NCBI RefSeq assembly: GCF_003755175.1
Contig: NZ_RKHX01000004.1
Span: 1 to 64,000, forward strand
Origin: Cellulomonas sp. PhB150
GTDB taxonomy: Bacteria; Actinomycetota; Actinomycetes; Actinomycetales; Cellulomonadaceae
Direction of reading: 5' to 3'
DNA: 64,000 nucleotides
The position numbers were made by a program, and so were the translations under genes. Below the pieces are notes generated by a model. It was not told the DNA's origin. It saw nothing but the letters and a program-made list of their open reading frames with translations, and made no database searches. Below are positions 34,870 to 44,650 of this stretch, piece by piece (within the stretch, counting starts at the first letter, position 1; every line of letters starts with the position of its first letter).

Positions 34870-37119
34870 TCAGCCGCGCGGGTCGTCGAGCTCCTCGTCG
34901 ATGACCGTGCCGCCGAGCATCTGCGCGACCAGGGGAGCGCCGACGAGGTTGCTCGACGTGATGTCCGGGTCGTCCGGGGAGGGGTCGTCGTCCTCGATCG
35001 CGGCGGGGCGCGCTGCGGCGGCTGCCGCTGCGCCACGCTCACGCGCCGACGACCCGTCGCCGCGCGCGTCGCCGTTCGGGTTCTGCGCCTCGCCGGCCGG
35101 GCGCGGCGTCGCCCAGGGGTCCTCGGCCAGGGCGGGGTCCTCAGCCGGGGGCTCGGGCGGCGGGGGCGGCTCCTCGTCCCAGGAGGCGGCGGCGCGATCG
35201 ATCGCCGACTGCCCTGCCGCGCGGTTGCCCGACGAGGCGGGCGTTCCCCAGCCGCCGTCGGACGCGGGCTGCTGCGGACCAGGCTGGGCGCCGGGCCGCG
35301 CGGGCGCGGCGCCGCCCGACTGCTCGGTGAGGACCCCCTCGACGCGCACGTCGAAGCCGAGCGTCTCGCGCACCGCCCGGGCGACGACGTCCGGGTGGCC
35401 GCCGTTGCGGAAGGTGGTCGCCAGTGCGGCCGTGTCGAACGACAGGCGCAGCGTGGTGGCGTCGAGCTCGGCGACCTGCGCGTTGCGGGGGTCGACGAGC
35501 GCCCACGTCACGCGGCGCAGGCCCTTGATCGTGTCGAGCACCTCGGGCCAGCGGCGGCGGAGCATCTCGGTGTCGGGCCCGCCGCTCGCCGGCGGCTCCG
35601 CGGCCGCAGCGGGGGCGGGCGCGGCGGGGGCGGGCGCGGCAGCGGGAGCGGACGTCGTCGCCGCGGGAGCGGACGCGGGCGCGACGGGCGTGCTCGCTGC
35701 GGGGGCCTGCGTGGCCGCCGCCGGAGCTGGCGTGCTCACGGCGGGCTGCCCGCCGCGGGCCGGCGCGGGCTCCGGCACGGGCGGGGTTGCCACGGCAGGC
35801 TCCTCCGCCCCCGGAACCTCCTCGCGCGAGCGCTCGGCAGGAACGGCGACAGGAGCGGTCGCGGCGGGTACCGGAGCAGCGGGCACGGGAGCAGGCGCAG
35901 CGACGGCCGGAGCCGCGTCCGGACGGGCAGGTGCGGACGCCCCCGCAGCGGGCAGCCCGCGCTCGAGCCGGTCGAGCCGCGCACCCACGCCGGCCCGGTC
36001 GTCGTCCACGGCCGGCAGCAGCAGCCGCGCCATGAGCAGCTCGAGGTGCAGGCGAGGTGAGGTCGCCCCGCTCATCTCGGTCAGTGCGGCGTTGGACAGG
36101 TCGGCCGAGCGGGACAGCTCCGCGGCACCGAGGTGCGAGGCCTGGGCCCGCATGCTCTGCATCTGGTCGGCCGGGACGTCGCGCAGTGCCGCGTCGGCGG
36201 CGTCGCCCGAGGCCGCGATGACGATGAGGTCGCGCAGCCGCTCGAGGAGGTCCTCGACGAAGCGGCGCGGCTCGTGGCCGGTCGAGATCACGCGGTCGAC
36301 GACGCGGAAGGCGCTGGCTCCGTCGCGGGCCGCGATGGCCTCGACGAGGTCGTCGAGCAGCGACGCCTGCGTGTAGCCCAGCAGCGCGGCGGCGCCCTCG
36401 TACTCCAGGCCGCCCTCGCCCGCCCCGGCGATGAGCTGGTCGAGCACGGAGAGCGTGTCGCGGACCGAGCCGCCGCCGGCGCGCACGACGAGCGGCAGGA
36501 CACCCGACCCGACGGGCACCTTCTCGGACGCGCAGAGCTGGCCCAGGTACGGCACCAGCACGTCCGGCGGCACGAGCCGGAAGGGGTAGTGGTGCGTCCG
36601 TGAGCGGATGGTGCCGATGACCTTGTCCGGCTCCGTCGTCGCGAAGATGAACTTGATGTGCGGCGGCGGCTCCTCGACGATCTTGAGCAGCGCGTTGAAG
36701 CCCTGCGGCGAGACCATGTGCGCCTCGTCGAGGATGAAGATCTTGTACCGGTCACGCGCCGGCGCGAACGTGGCCCGCTCGCGCAGCTCGCGCGCGTCGT
36801 CGACGCCGCCGTGGCTCGCCGCGTCGATCTCGACCACGTCGAGCGACCCAGGCCCGCCGCGGGCCAGCTCGACGCACGAGGGGCACACGCCGCACGGGGT
36901 GTCGGTGGGCGACGCCTCGGTGTTCTGGGCGCAGTTGAGGATGCGCGCGAGGATGCGCGCGGACGTCGTCTTGCCGCACCCGCGGGGACCGGAGAACAGG
37001 TACGCGTGGTTGACCTGACCGCTGCGCAGCGCCTGCCGCAGGGGGGCGGTGACATGGTCCTGCCCGATCACCTCGGCGAAGTTCTCCGGCCGGTAGCGGC
37101 GGTACAGGGCTTGGCTCAC
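34870..37119 (-). CDS. dnaX: DNA polymerase III subunit gamma/tau
   Basis: 749 residues. The AAA+ clamp-loader domain has Walker [13 protein letters not shown], a zinc site (CGVCPSC), DEAH-like [10 protein letters not shown] and sensor 1. It is followed by a long Ala/Pro-rich linker (about 380-525), and a C-terminal part for polymerase contact. It loads the sliding clamp. GTG start at 37119. The low-complexity linker makes strong antisense shadow frames. No obvious frameshift signal is seen for gamma, so it may be made only as tau. Confidence 0.95.
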   Translation of the reverse strand: MSQALYRRYRPENFAEVIGQDHVTAPLRQALRSGQVNHAYLFSGPRGCGKTTSARILARILNCAQNTEASPTDTPCGVCPSCVELARGGPGSLDVVEIDAASHGGVDDARELRERATFAPARDRYKIFILDEAHMVSPQGFNALLKIVEEPPPHIKFIFATTEPDKVIGTIRSRTHHYPFRLVPPDVLVPYLGQLCASEKVPVGSGVLPLVVRAGGGSVRDTLSVLDQLIAGAGEGGLEYEGAAALLGYTQASLLDDLVEAIAARDGASAFRVVDRVISTGHEPRRFVEDLLERLRDLIVIAASGDAADAALRDVPADQMQSMRAQASHLGAAELSRSADLSNAALTEMSGATSPRLHLELLMARLLLPAVDDDRAGVGARLDRLERGLPAAGASAPARPDAAPAVAAPAPVPAAPVPAATAPVAVPAERSREEVPGAEEPAVATPPVPEPAPARGGQPAVSTPAPAAATQAPAASTPVAPASAPAATTSAPAAAPAPAAPAPAAAAEPPASGGPDTEMLRRRWPEVLDTIKGLRRVTWALVDPRNAQVAELDATTLRLSFDTAALATTFRNGGHPDVVARAVRETLGFDVRVEGVLTEQSGGAAPARPGAQPGPQQPASDGGWGTPASSGNRAAGQSAIDRAAASWDEEPPPPPEPPAEDPALAEDPWATPRPAGEAQNPNGDARGDGSSARERGAAAAAAARPAAIEDDDPSPDDPDITSSNLVGAPLVAQMLGGTVIDEELDDPRG

Positions 37120-37172
37120 CCCCGCACCCTAGACGCCCCCGCCGACACACGCCGACGGCCGCACCCAGCCGT

Positions 37173-37787
37173 TCACCCGACCAGCACCCACGCCGCGAGC
37201 CCGACCACGAGCGCCGACCCGATCGGCGAGACCCAGGCGCGCAGGCGGGGCCCGAGGCGAGCGCCGGCCAGGCCGCCGAGGACGACGAGCACCACCTGCC
37301 ACCCCGCGGACGCGGTGGTCACCCCGGCGACGAACGCCGCGCCCACCGCGAACGAGGGCCGGCCGTCGCCGAGCTCCGCCACGGCACCCGTCGCCACGGT
37401 CGCGAAGATCAGCAGGGTGGCGGGGTTGAGGGCGGTGTAGGCGACGAACCGCAGGTACGCGGAGCCCGCGGCCCGCTCCTCGAGCACCGGCTCGACGTCA
37501 CGCGTGCGCCACCACCCGACGAGGCCGACGACCCCCACCACGAGCAGCGCCGCCCCGCTGACGACCCGGATGACCGTCGCGGCCGACGAGACGAGCAGGG
37601 CCACCTGCGCCCCGACGAGCACCGCGGCGACCGCGTAGACCGTGTCCACGGTCGCGACGCCGAGCGCGGCGGCCACCGCTCGTCGTCGGCCCGAGAGCAG
37701 GGACTCGCGCAGCAGCAGCACGCCGATCGGGCCGAGCGGCATGGCGACGGCGAGACCGGCGACCAGGCCGAGAGCGAACGCGTGCAC
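37173..37787 (-). CDS. LysE-family amino-acid exporter
   Basis: 204 residues, six membrane helices, starting GTG 37787 (VHAFALGLVAGLAVAMPLGP). The GPIGVLLLRESLLSGRR region (helix 1 end and first loop) and ALNPATLLIF are LysE/RhtB signatures. It probably exports a basic amino acid or related compound. The upstream open frame would run into the SRP RNA and is not used. It lies between dnaX and the SRP RNA gene on the same strand. Confidence 0.85.
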   Translation of the reverse strand: MHAFALGLVAGLAVAMPLGPIGVLLLRESLLSGRRRAVAAALGVATVDTVYAVAAVLVGAQVALLVSSAATVIRVVSGAALLVVGVVGLVGWWRTRDVEPVLEERAAGSAYLRFVAYTALNPATLLIFATVATGAVAELGDGRPSFAVGAAFVAGVTTASAGWQVVLVVLGGLAGARLGPRLRAWVSPIGSALVVGLAAWVLVG

Positions 37788-37842
37788 GAGGTGAGGGTCC
37801 CTTGCGAGCCGGCCCGGGCGCGAGCGGATTCCGGGCAAAGTA

Positions 37843-37934
37843 AGGACCCCCCGCACACCCGCCAGAGCTCACCTGCCCTTGCTGCCTTCCGGCCCTGGGG
37901 GAGTTCAGCGAGATGACGCCGCACGAGGGGTCTG
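37843..37934 (-). ncRNA. ffs: Signal recognition particle RNA (4.5S, small bacterial type)
   Basis: On the minus strand the apical domain CAGGGCCGGAAGGCAGCAAG carries the GGAA tetraloop region and the Ffh-binding internal loops. The two ends (AGACCCC at 37933-37927 and GGGGTCC at 37850-37844) pair to close the helix, giving about 92 nt. It forms the SRP with Ffh to target membrane proteins. A promoter lies just upstream. Bacterial SRP RNA genes are often near dnaX and recR, as here. Confidence 0.92.
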
Positions 37935-37940
37935 CCGGAG

Positions 37941-37968
37941 ATCTTAACCCAGGCACGGCGGCGGTCAG
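37941..37968 (-). promoter_or_regulatory. SRP RNA promoter
   Basis: On the minus strand CTGACC (-35, 37968-37963) and TAAGAT (-10, 37946-37941) are 16 bases apart; the -10 ends 7 bases before the predicted RNA start. This is a good vegetative-type promoter. Confidence 0.65.
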
Positions 37969-38034
37969 GCAGCGTTCACCTGCCGGTGATGCGCTCGACT
38001 CACATCGCGTCCGGAATGTCGGCAGACTGCGTGC

Positions 38035-39495
38035 ATGGCGACTGACGGGGTTCCCGGCGAGGCTGCGACGACGCACGACGAGCCGGTCCACTACGACTAC
38101 GACCTCATGGTGATCGGGAGCGGGCCGGGTGGCCAGAAGGCAGCCATCGCCGCCGCCAAGCTCGGTCACAAGGTCGCGATCGTCGAGCGCCGGCACATGA
38201 TGGGCGGCGTCTCGGTGAACACCGGGACGATCCCCAGCAAGACCCTGCGCGAGGCCGTCATGTACCTGACGGGCATGGCGCAGCGCGAGGTGTACGGCGC
38301 GAGCTACCGCGTCAAGGCCGACATCACCATCGAGGACCTGTTCGCGCGCACGCAGCACGTCATCGGCCGGGAGACCGAGGTGATCCGCGCCCAGCTGCTG
38401 CGCAACCACATCGACATCCTCGGCGGCACGGGCTCGTTCGTCGACGCGCACACGATCGGCGTCCTGGACGACGACGGGGTGCGCCGCACCCAGTTCACCA
38501 CCCGGTTCGTCGTGATCGCGACGGGCTCGAAGCCGCACCGGCCTGACACCGTGCAGTTCGACGAGCGCACCGTGCTCGACTCCGACGGCCTGCTGCACCT
38601 GGAGAAGGTGCCGAACTCGCTCGTCGTCGTCGGCGCCGGGATCATCGGCATCGAGTACGCGTCGATGTTCGCCGCGCTGGGCACCCGGGTGACCGTCATC
38701 GACAAGCGGCCCGCGATGCTCGAGATGTGCGACCCCGAGGTCGCCGAGTCGCTCAAGTTCCACCTGCGCGACCTGTCGGTCTCCTTCCGGTTCGGCGAGG
38801 AGGTCGCGGGCGTCGACTCCAACACCCACGGAACGGTGACGAGGCTCGCCTCCGGCAAGCGGATCGCCGCCGACGCCGTCATGTACTCCGCGGGCCGCCA
38901 GGGACAGACCGACTCGTTGGACCTCGAGGCCGCGGGTCTGTCGGCGGACTCGCGCGGGCGCATCACGGTCGACGACGACTACCGGACCGAGGTGCCGAAC
39001 GTCTTCGCCGTCGGCGACGTCATCGGCTTCCCCGCGCTCGCCGCGACGAGCATGGACCAGGGTCGCCTCGCGGCCTACCGCGCGTTCGACGAGCCCGCCC
39101 GCGAGCTGGCCTCCGTGCAGCCGATCGGCATCTACACGATCCCGGAGATCTCCTACTGCGGCCGCACCGAGGAAGAGCTCACCCGGGAGTCCGTGCCGTA
39201 CGAGGTGGGCGTTGCGCGCTACCGCGAGCTGGCCCGCGGGCAGATCGTCGGCGACTCCTACGGGATGCTCAAGCTGCTGGTCCACACCGAGACGCGCGAG
39301 CTGCTCGGCGTGCACATCTTCGGGACCTCGGCCACCGACCTCGTGCACATCGGGCAGGCGATCATGGCGTGCGGCGGCACGGTCGACTACCTGGTCGACA
39401 CGGTGCTGAACTACCCGACGCTGTCCGAGGCGTACAAGGTCGCGGCGCTCGACGCGACGAACAAGATCCGCCAGGTGGCGCGGTTCAGCCTCTGA
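38035..39495 (+). CDS. sthA: Soluble pyridine nucleotide transhydrogenase
   Basis: 486 residues. FAD-binding [19 protein letters not shown], then [14 protein letters not shown], where the disulfide Cys pair of lipoamide dehydrogenase is missing, as typical for SthA. The NAD-binding site is [19 protein letters not shown] and the second FAD motif [10 protein letters not shown]. It moves hydride between NADPH and NAD. ATG 38035. Its 3' end overlaps the convergent HAD gene by 11 bases. Confidence 0.93.
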   Translation: MATDGVPGEAATTHDEPVHYDYDLMVIGSGPGGQKAAIAAAKLGHKVAIVERRHMMGGVSVNTGTIPSKTLREAVMYLTGMAQREVYGASYRVKADITIEDLFARTQHVIGRETEVIRAQLLRNHIDILGGTGSFVDAHTIGVLDDDGVRRTQFTTRFVVIATGSKPHRPDTVQFDERTVLDSDGLLHLEKVPNSLVVVGAGIIGIEYASMFAALGTRVTVIDKRPAMLEMCDPEVAESLKFHLRDLSVSFRFGEEVAGVDSNTHGTVTRLASGKRIAADAVMYSAGRQGQTDSLDLEAAGLSADSRGRITVDDDYRTEVPNVFAVGDVIGFPALAATSMDQGRLAAYRAFDEPARELASVQPIGIYTIPEISYCGRTEEELTRESVPYEVGVARYRELARGQIVGDSYGMLKLLVHTETRELLGVHIFGTSATDLVHIGQAIMACGGTVDYLVDTVLNYPTLSEAYKVAALDATNKIRQVARFSL

Positions 39496-40165
39496 CCGGC
39501 CGACGTCCGAGCGGGCTGGCGTCGAGGTCGGCGAGCAGCGCGGCCACGTCGTCGTAGACCGCCATCGCACCGGCCGAGCGCAGCTCGTCGGCGCCGACAC
39601 CGCCGCTGCGGACCCCGACGGACGGCACCCCCGCGCGCTTCGCGGCCTTGACGTCCCACACGCTGTCGCCGACGAACACCGCGTCGTCCGGCTCGGCCCC
39701 CGCGGCCTCCAGCGCGACCTGGACCAGGTCCGGCTCCGGCTTGGCAGCCTCGACGTCCTCGGCGCTGGTCACGGCGTGCAGCTCCTGCTCGAGATCGAGC
39801 ACCGACCGCAGGCGCTCGAGCTCGTCGGGTGACGCGGACGTCGCGAGCACGGGCCGCGCGCCGCGCGCAGCGAGCTCGCGGACGAGCTCACGGGCGCCGT
39901 CGAACGCCCGCAGGCGGTCCGCGTCCTCGGCGTAGTAGGACGCGTGGCCCTCGGTGACGGCCTCGCGAACACGGTCCGCGTCGTCGCCGGCGAGCTCGTC
40001 GACCAGCTGGGTCGAGCCCATCCCGATCGCTCCGTGGACGCGCCACGCGTCGAGGGTGATCCCCGCGTCGGCGAACGCCCGCAGCCACGCGTCGACGTGC
40101 AGGTAGTTCGAGTCCACGAGGGTGCCGTCCACGTCGAGCAGGACGACGGGCTGGGAGGAGGTCAT
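39485..40165 (-). CDS. HAD-superfamily hydrolase (phosphoglycolate phosphatase-like)
   Basis: 226 residues. HAD motif [11 protein letters not shown], motif II SASPDEL, motif III Lys in AAKPEPD and motif [17 protein letters not shown] are in order, with a helical cap after motif I. It is a phosphatase or phosphomutase; the substrate is unknown. ATG 40165. Its stop overlaps the convergent sthA tail. Confidence 0.88.
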   Translation of the reverse strand: MTSSQPVVLLDVDGTLVDSNYLHVDAWLRAFADAGITLDAWRVHGAIGMGSTQLVDELAGDDADRVREAVTEGHASYYAEDADRLRAFDGARELVRELAARGARPVLATSASPDELERLRSVLDLEQELHAVTSAEDVEAAKPEPDLVQVALEAAGAEPDDAVFVGDSVWDVKAAKRAGVPSVGVRSGGVGADELRSAGAMAVYDDVAALLADLDASPLGRRPVRG

Positions 40166-40208
40166 GTCCCAGTCTCGTCGCGCCGGGCGCGGTGACGCAC
40201 GTCGAGCG

Positions 40209-40793
40209 TCAGCTGCGCGCCGGATGCCCCAGCGCGGCGTCGACGATCAGCGCGGCCGTGTCGCGCACGACGCCCGCCACCGACGGGTCGCGGTCCATCC
40301 GGACGGAGATCCCCGCGCCGTCGTAGAGGACGTACAGCTGGCGGGCCAGCGCCTCGGGGTCGGACGCGCCCGCGTCGCGGGCGAGGTCGGTGAGCAGCCC
40401 GCGCAGCCAGGCGCGGTACTCGTCGGACACCTGCTCGACGGTCCCGCCGGGCTCGGCCTCGGCGCTCGCGGCGACGAACGCGCAGCCGCGGTAGCCGGGC
40501 CGCGCGAACATCGCGGTCTGGGCGTCGAACACGGCGAGCAGCCGGGCGCGCGGGTCGGTCGCGGCCTCGACGGCCGCCTCGATGCGCGTCCGGTTCGCGT
40601 CCTGGCGCCCCCGCAGGTACTCGCCGACGAGGGCGTCCTTGCTGCCGAAGGTGTTGTAGAGCGACGCCTTGGCGACCCCCGCGCGCTCGATGACCCGGTC
40701 GATGCCGACCGCGTGCACGCCCTCGGCGTAGAACAGCTCGTTCGCCGCGGCCAGCAGCCGCTCGCGGGCCGGGGCCCGGTCGGTCGTCGTCAT
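40209..40793 (-). CDS. TetR-family repressor (second TetR/MFS pair)
   Basis: 194 residues. The helix-turn-helix is LLAAANELFYAEGVHAVGID with VIERAGVAKASLYNTFGSKD. AAGGG 7 bases before ATG 40793 sets the start. A perfect 8-2-8 palindrome lies 15 bases upstream, so it probably represses itself. It is co-oriented with, and downstream of, the MFS gene, separated by 44 bases. The inducer is unknown. Confidence 0.9.
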   Translation of the reverse strand: MTTTDRAPARERLLAAANELFYAEGVHAVGIDRVIERAGVAKASLYNTFGSKDALVGEYLRGRQDANRTRIEAAVEAATDPRARLLAVFDAQTAMFARPGYRGCAFVAASAEAEPGGTVEQVSDEYRAWLRGLLTDLARDAGASDPEALARQLYVLYDGAGISVRMDRDPSVAGVVRDTAALIVDAALGHPARS

Positions 40794-40808
40794 CGCACGC
40801 CCTTCCTC

Positions 40809-40826
40809 CTGGACAGACCTGTCCAG
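40809..40826. promoter_or_regulatory. TetR operator 1 (in front of tetR)
   Basis: CTGGACAGACCTGTCCAG, a perfect palindrome of 8-bp arms with a 2-base centre, between the MFS stop and the TetR start. The same core occurs twice upstream of the MFS gene, which links it to this regulator. Confidence 0.85.
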
Positions 40827-40837
40827 CGTAGACGCGC

Positions 40838-42049
40838 TCACGCCCGCACCGCCTCGACCTGCGGGCACGTGGCCGGCACGGGCTCGCGACGGACCAGCCC
40901 GACGAGGGCACCGAGCGCCAGCACGATCAGCACGACGCCGTAGCCGCGGACCACCGTCGTCACGTCCCCGACCCGGCCGACGAGCGCGCCGGCGACCACG
41001 GCCGGCACCCCCATGCCGAGGTACGCGACGACGTACAGCGCCGAGAGCACCCCGGCCCGCTCGTGCGGCTCGGCCGCGCCGACCACGGAGCGGACCGCCC
41101 CCTGGAAGCCCGTGCCGAACCCGATCCCCGCGACGAACGAGCCGACGAAGAAGCCCAGCAGCCAGCCCTGCTGGACCGACGCGAGCGTCCCGGCGACCCC
41201 GGTGACGAGGGCCGCGATCGCGACGAGCATGAGCGCGCGGGGCGTCTGGTCGCGCAGGACGAGGCCGGCCGCGGCGGCCACGCCGGCCAGGGTGCTGAGC
41301 GCGAGCGCGCCGAGCAGCACGCCCCGGCCGCCGAGCTGGTGGACGAGCGTCGGGGCGAGCGACCCGTAGAGGCCGGCCAGCGCCCAGACGGCGAACACGA
41401 CCGGTGCGGCGACGAGCATCCGCGGGCGCACGGCCCGCGGGAGCCGGATCTCCGGGACCAGGCTGGCCCGGGCGCGCTGGGCGGCGCCCGGCAGTCGGGC
41501 CGAGGTCTCGGGCATCCGCCACACGCCGACGGCCTGCACCAGCAGCAGGGCGATGACCAGGTAGTAGATCGTGTGCACGGGCGCCGGCAGGAACTGGACG
41601 ACGACCCCCGAGAGCAGGGCGCCGATCGCTGTGCCCGCGCCGGGTGCGGTGCCGTTGGCGACGGCGCCACGCACCCGGTCGACGTCGAGCATCGCGGCAC
41701 CGACAGCGCCCACCGCGGCACCGGTCGCGATCCCCTGCAGCACGCGCCCGGCGAGCAGGGCCGGATAGCCGGCAGCCGTGGTCAGCACGACGAGCGACAC
41801 GATCTGGCCGCCGATCCCGGCCAGCAGCACGGGGCGCCGGCCCAGGTGGTCCGAGAGCCGGCCCAGGACCAGCAGCGCGACGAGCACGGCGATGGCGTAG
41901 ACGCCGAAGGCGACCGTGGTGCCGAGCGAGCCGAAGCCCCACTCGGCGCCGTAGGTCGCGTAGAGCGGGGTCGGGGCGGCCGACGAGGCGAGGAACGTGA
42001 TGACGATCGAGACGAGGAGCGCCAGGGTGGCGGAACTGCGGCGGACCAT
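40838..42049 (-). CDS. MFS transporter (12-helix family)
   Basis: 403 residues, about 12 membrane helices, with LGRLSDHLGRRPVLLAG (the conserved loop 2-3 motif, about residues 59-75). AGGAG 5 bases before ATG 42049 fixes the start. It is likely a proton-driven exporter. Two copies of the TetR operator lie 17-57 bases upstream. The next gene, in the same direction, is the TetR regulator. The substrate is unknown. Confidence 0.88.
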   Translation of the reverse strand: MVRRSSATLALLVSIVITFLASSAAPTPLYATYGAEWGFGSLGTTVAFGVYAIAVLVALLVLGRLSDHLGRRPVLLAGIGGQIVSLVVLTTAAGYPALLAGRVLQGIATGAAVGAVGAAMLDVDRVRGAVANGTAPGAGTAIGALLSGVVVQFLPAPVHTIYYLVIALLLVQAVGVWRMPETSARLPGAAQRARASLVPEIRLPRAVRPRMLVAAPVVFAVWALAGLYGSLAPTLVHQLGGRGVLLGALALSTLAGVAAAAGLVLRDQTPRALMLVAIAALVTGVAGTLASVQQGWLLGFFVGSFVAGIGFGTGFQGAVRSVVGAAEPHERAGVLSALYVVAYLGMGVPAVVAGALVGRVGDVTTVVRGYGVVLIVLALGALVGLVRREPVPATCPQVEAVRA

Positions 42050-42065
42050 GGTGACTCCTGTTGGG

Positions 42066-42106
42066 TAGACCGTTCTGTCTAGGTGGACAGTAGACAGGTC
42101 TGTCCA
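42066..42106. promoter_or_regulatory. TetR operators 2 and 3 (in front of the MFS gene)
   Basis: TAGACCGTTCTGTCTA (42066-42081) and TAGACAGGTCTGTCCA (42091-42106) share the core of operator 1, 25 bases apart, between the MFS start and recQ. Two side-by-side TetR dimers are plausible. The divergent recQ might also be affected. Confidence 0.75.
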
Positions 42107-42182
42107 CCGTGTCAACGACCGCCAGCCTGCGTCCTGTGGATCGCCGGCGCCCGGTGTCGGCGCGCGTGCCTACGGTGAGCGC

Positions 42183-44297
42183 ATGACCACGACCGCACCC
42201 CCGGCCCTCACCCCCGCGCAGCACGCAACGGCGACGACGGTGATCGAGGCGCTGGCAGGCCCGGGCGCGCAGCTGCGCGAGGACCAGCTCGCGGCGGTCA
42301 CCGGCCTGCTGTCGCCCGGCGCGCGCGTGCTCGTCGTGCAGGCCACGGGGTGGGGCAAGTCGGCGGTCTACTGGACGGCCACCGCGATCCGGCGCTCGGA
42401 GGGTGCCGGACCGACGCTCGTCGTCTCGCCGCTGCTGTCCCTCATGCGGGACCAGGTGAACGCCGCCGCCCGCGCCGGCCTGACCGCGGCGACGCTCAAC
42501 TCCTCGAACGTGGGCGAGTGGGCGCAGATCGAGGACCGGCTGCGCGACGGCACGGTCGACGTGGTGCTGGTCTCCCCCGAGCGCCTGGCCAACCCGGGTT
42601 TCGGCCGACGGGTGCTCGACGCGCTCACGGGCAACCTCGGCATGCTCGTCATCGACGAGGCGCACGCGGTCTCGGACTGGGGTCACGACTTCCGCCCGGA
42701 CTACCGCCGGGTGGCCGACACGGTGCAGGCGCTCAACCCCGAGACCCCGGTGCTGGCCACGACGGCGACGGCCAACGCGCGCGTCACGCAGGACGTGGCC
42801 GCCCAGCTCGGCGAGCACACCCTCGTGCTGCGCGGACCGCTCGCGCGCAGCAGCCTGCAGCTCGCCGTCATCGACTCCCTCACGCCGCTGCAGCGCTACG
42901 CCTGGGTCGCCGAGCAGCTGCCGCACCTGCCGGGCTCCGGCATCGTCTACACGCTGACCGTCGCGGACGCGCAGCGGCTGGCCGAGGCGGTGCGGTCGCA
43001 GCACGGCGACGCGCTCCCCGTCGCCGCCTACACGGGCCAGCTCGACGGCGCCGAGCGCGAACGGCTCGAGGAGGCGCTGCGGCGCAACGAGCTCAAGGCC
43101 CTCATCGCCACCTCGGCCCTCGGCATGGGCTACGACAAGCCCGACCTGGGCTTCTGCGTGCACGTCGGGGCGCCCCCGTCGCCGGTCTCGTACTACCAGC
43201 AGGTCGGCCGCGCCGGCCGCGGGATCGACCACGCGGTGGTCGTGCTGCTCACGTCGTCGGCCGACGCGGGCGTCTGGGACTACTTCGCGACCGCGTCGAT
43301 CCCCGAGCCGCGCGCGATGCAGCGGCTGCTGGACGTGCTGCCGACGTCCCCGACGAGCGTCCCCGCGCTCGAGGCCGAGTCCGGGCTGCGCCGCACGCGC
43401 GTGGAGCTCATGCTCAAGCAGCTCGCGGTCGACGGGGTGGTCGAGCGCAGCGAGGGCGGCTGGGCGCGCACCGGCAGGGCGTGGGAGTACGACGAGGCGC
43501 ACTACGCCGGCGTGCTGGCGGTCCGCCGCCGCGAGGCCGACATCATGCGGGACTACGCGAGCGGCCGGCGCTGCCTCATGCAGCTGCTGCAGGAGTCCCT
43601 CGACGACCCGAGCGCCCAGCCGTGCGGGCGCTGCTCGGTGTGCACGGGCACACTGCCCGACGGGCTGCCCGAGCAGCCGTCGGTCGAGACGACGCGCGCC
43701 GTCGCCGGGCTGCTGCGCACGCAGTCGCACCCGGTCGAGCCGCGCAAGATGTGGCCGGGCGGGGCGTTCGGCGCGAGCGGCCGGATCGCGGCGGGCGAGC
43801 TCGCCGCTCCCGGGCGGGCGCTGATCCACGCCGACGCCCCGGAGTGGCGCGAGCTGGTGGCGACCGTGTTCTCGGTCGATGCCGCGCCGCCGGACGAGCT
43901 GGTCGACGGGATCGTCGGGCTGCTGCGGCCGTGGGGCCGGGAGTGGGGCGAGCGGCCGGCCGTCGTGGTCGGGCTGCCGGCGGCCGGGTTCCCGGTGCTC
44001 ACCGCCGGGCTCGTCGAGCGGATCGCGGAGATCGGCCGGATGGCGACCGCGTCGCTGACGATCGACGACGCCGCGGTGCGGGTCGCCCGCACGTCGCGCG
44101 ACCTGACCTCGGCGAGCGAGGCGGCCGCCTGGCGCGACGCGGTCGCGGTCCCGGATCCCGACGCCGTGCGCGGCCGCGCGGTGCTGCTCGTCGTCGACGC
44201 GACCGCGACGCTCTGGCCGGTCACCGTCGCGGCCGCCGTCCTGCGCCGAGCCGGAGCCACGGCCGTCCTCCCCCTGGTCGTCCACCGCCGCGTCTGA
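42183..44297 (+). CDS. RecQ-family DNA helicase with PRTase-like C-terminal domain
   Basis: 704 residues. RecQ motifs: ATGWGKSAVYW (Walker A), VIDEAHAVSDWGHDFRPDYR (DEAH), ATTATANARV, ALGMGYDKPDLGF and QVGRAGRG. A zinc-binding segment follows (RRCLMQLL, CGRCSVC, about 460-490). The C-terminal part (about 540-704) ends VLLVVDATATLWPVTVAAAV, resembling a phosphoribosyltransferase PRPP loop. It probably unwinds forked DNA; the role of the tail is not known. ATG 42183. Confidence 0.88.
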   Translation: MTTTAPPALTPAQHATATTVIEALAGPGAQLREDQLAAVTGLLSPGARVLVVQATGWGKSAVYWTATAIRRSEGAGPTLVVSPLLSLMRDQVNAAARAGLTAATLNSSNVGEWAQIEDRLRDGTVDVVLVSPERLANPGFGRRVLDALTGNLGMLVIDEAHAVSDWGHDFRPDYRRVADTVQALNPETPVLATTATANARVTQDVAAQLGEHTLVLRGPLARSSLQLAVIDSLTPLQRYAWVAEQLPHLPGSGIVYTLTVADAQRLAEAVRSQHGDALPVAAYTGQLDGAERERLEEALRRNELKALIATSALGMGYDKPDLGFCVHVGAPPSPVSYYQQVGRAGRGIDHAVVVLLTSSADAGVWDYFATASIPEPRAMQRLLDVLPTSPTSVPALEAESGLRRTRVELMLKQLAVDGVVERSEGGWARTGRAWEYDEAHYAGVLAVRRREADIMRDYASGRRCLMQLLQESLDDPSAQPCGRCSVCTGTLPDGLPEQPSVETTRAVAGLLRTQSHPVEPRKMWPGGAFGASGRIAAGELAAPGRALIHADAPEWRELVATVFSVDAAPPDELVDGIVGLLRPWGREWGERPAVVVGLPAAGFPVLTAGLVERIAEIGRMATASLTIDDAAVRVARTSRDLTSASEAAAWRDAVAVPDPDAVRGRAVLLVVDATATLWPVTVAAAVLRRAGATAVLPLVVHRRV

Positions 44298-44343
44298 CCC
44301 CCGCCGCCCCCACCCGAGCGGCGGCCGACCACCCCCACCACCC

Positions 44344-44398
44344 GAGCGGTGGCTTGCGCATGCTTCCGCGCCGCGAACCGTGCGCACCCCACCGGTCG
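44344..44398. repeat. Palindromic repeat element, copy 1
   Basis: 55 bases, repeated 84 bases on with two changes. The element is bounded by CGGTGG and CCACCG and has inner arms TGCGCA and TGCGCA, so it can fold as a 6+6-bp hairpin (44347-44394) with a 20-base loop containing CCGCGCCGCG. Possible dispersed repeat of the genome. Confidence 0.85.
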
Positions 44399-44427
44399 TC
44401 ACCGCGAACCGTCCGCCCCCTCCACGC

Positions 44428-44482
44428 GAGCGGTGGCGTGCGCATGCTTCCGCGCCGCGAACCGTGCGCACCCCACCGTTCG
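44428..44482. repeat. Palindromic repeat element, copy 2
   Basis: Differs from copy 1 at only two positions (T to G in the first spacer, G to T near the end). The arms CGGTGG (44431-44436)/CCACCG (44473-44478) and TGCGCA pairs are conserved while the 29 bases between copies are not. Confidence 0.85.
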
Positions 44483-44650
44483 ACAGCCGCGATCCGTGCG
44501 CAGACCACCGCGTCCGCGTGCGTTCACCGCGCGCGCCTCCACGCGCGTGGTCGCAGGGATCGTTGCAGCGCGCGTGCTGCTGAGCGGTGGGAGTCCTGCA
44601 ACGTTCCCTTCAACCATCGCGCACGCCCGGACACTGCACGGAGGCGCTGC

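Larger units (their letters stand above)
44298..44650. other. 353-bp intergenic region with palindromic repeats
   Basis: Gap between the convergent recQ and AAA ATPase genes. It holds two copies of a 55-bp repeat, listed separately, and partial copies of its flanks. Open frames here on both strands encode only repeat-derived Arg/Ala-rich peptides with no ribosome-binding site and I do not call them genes. No terminator with a clean stem was found outside the repeats. Confidence 0.7.
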
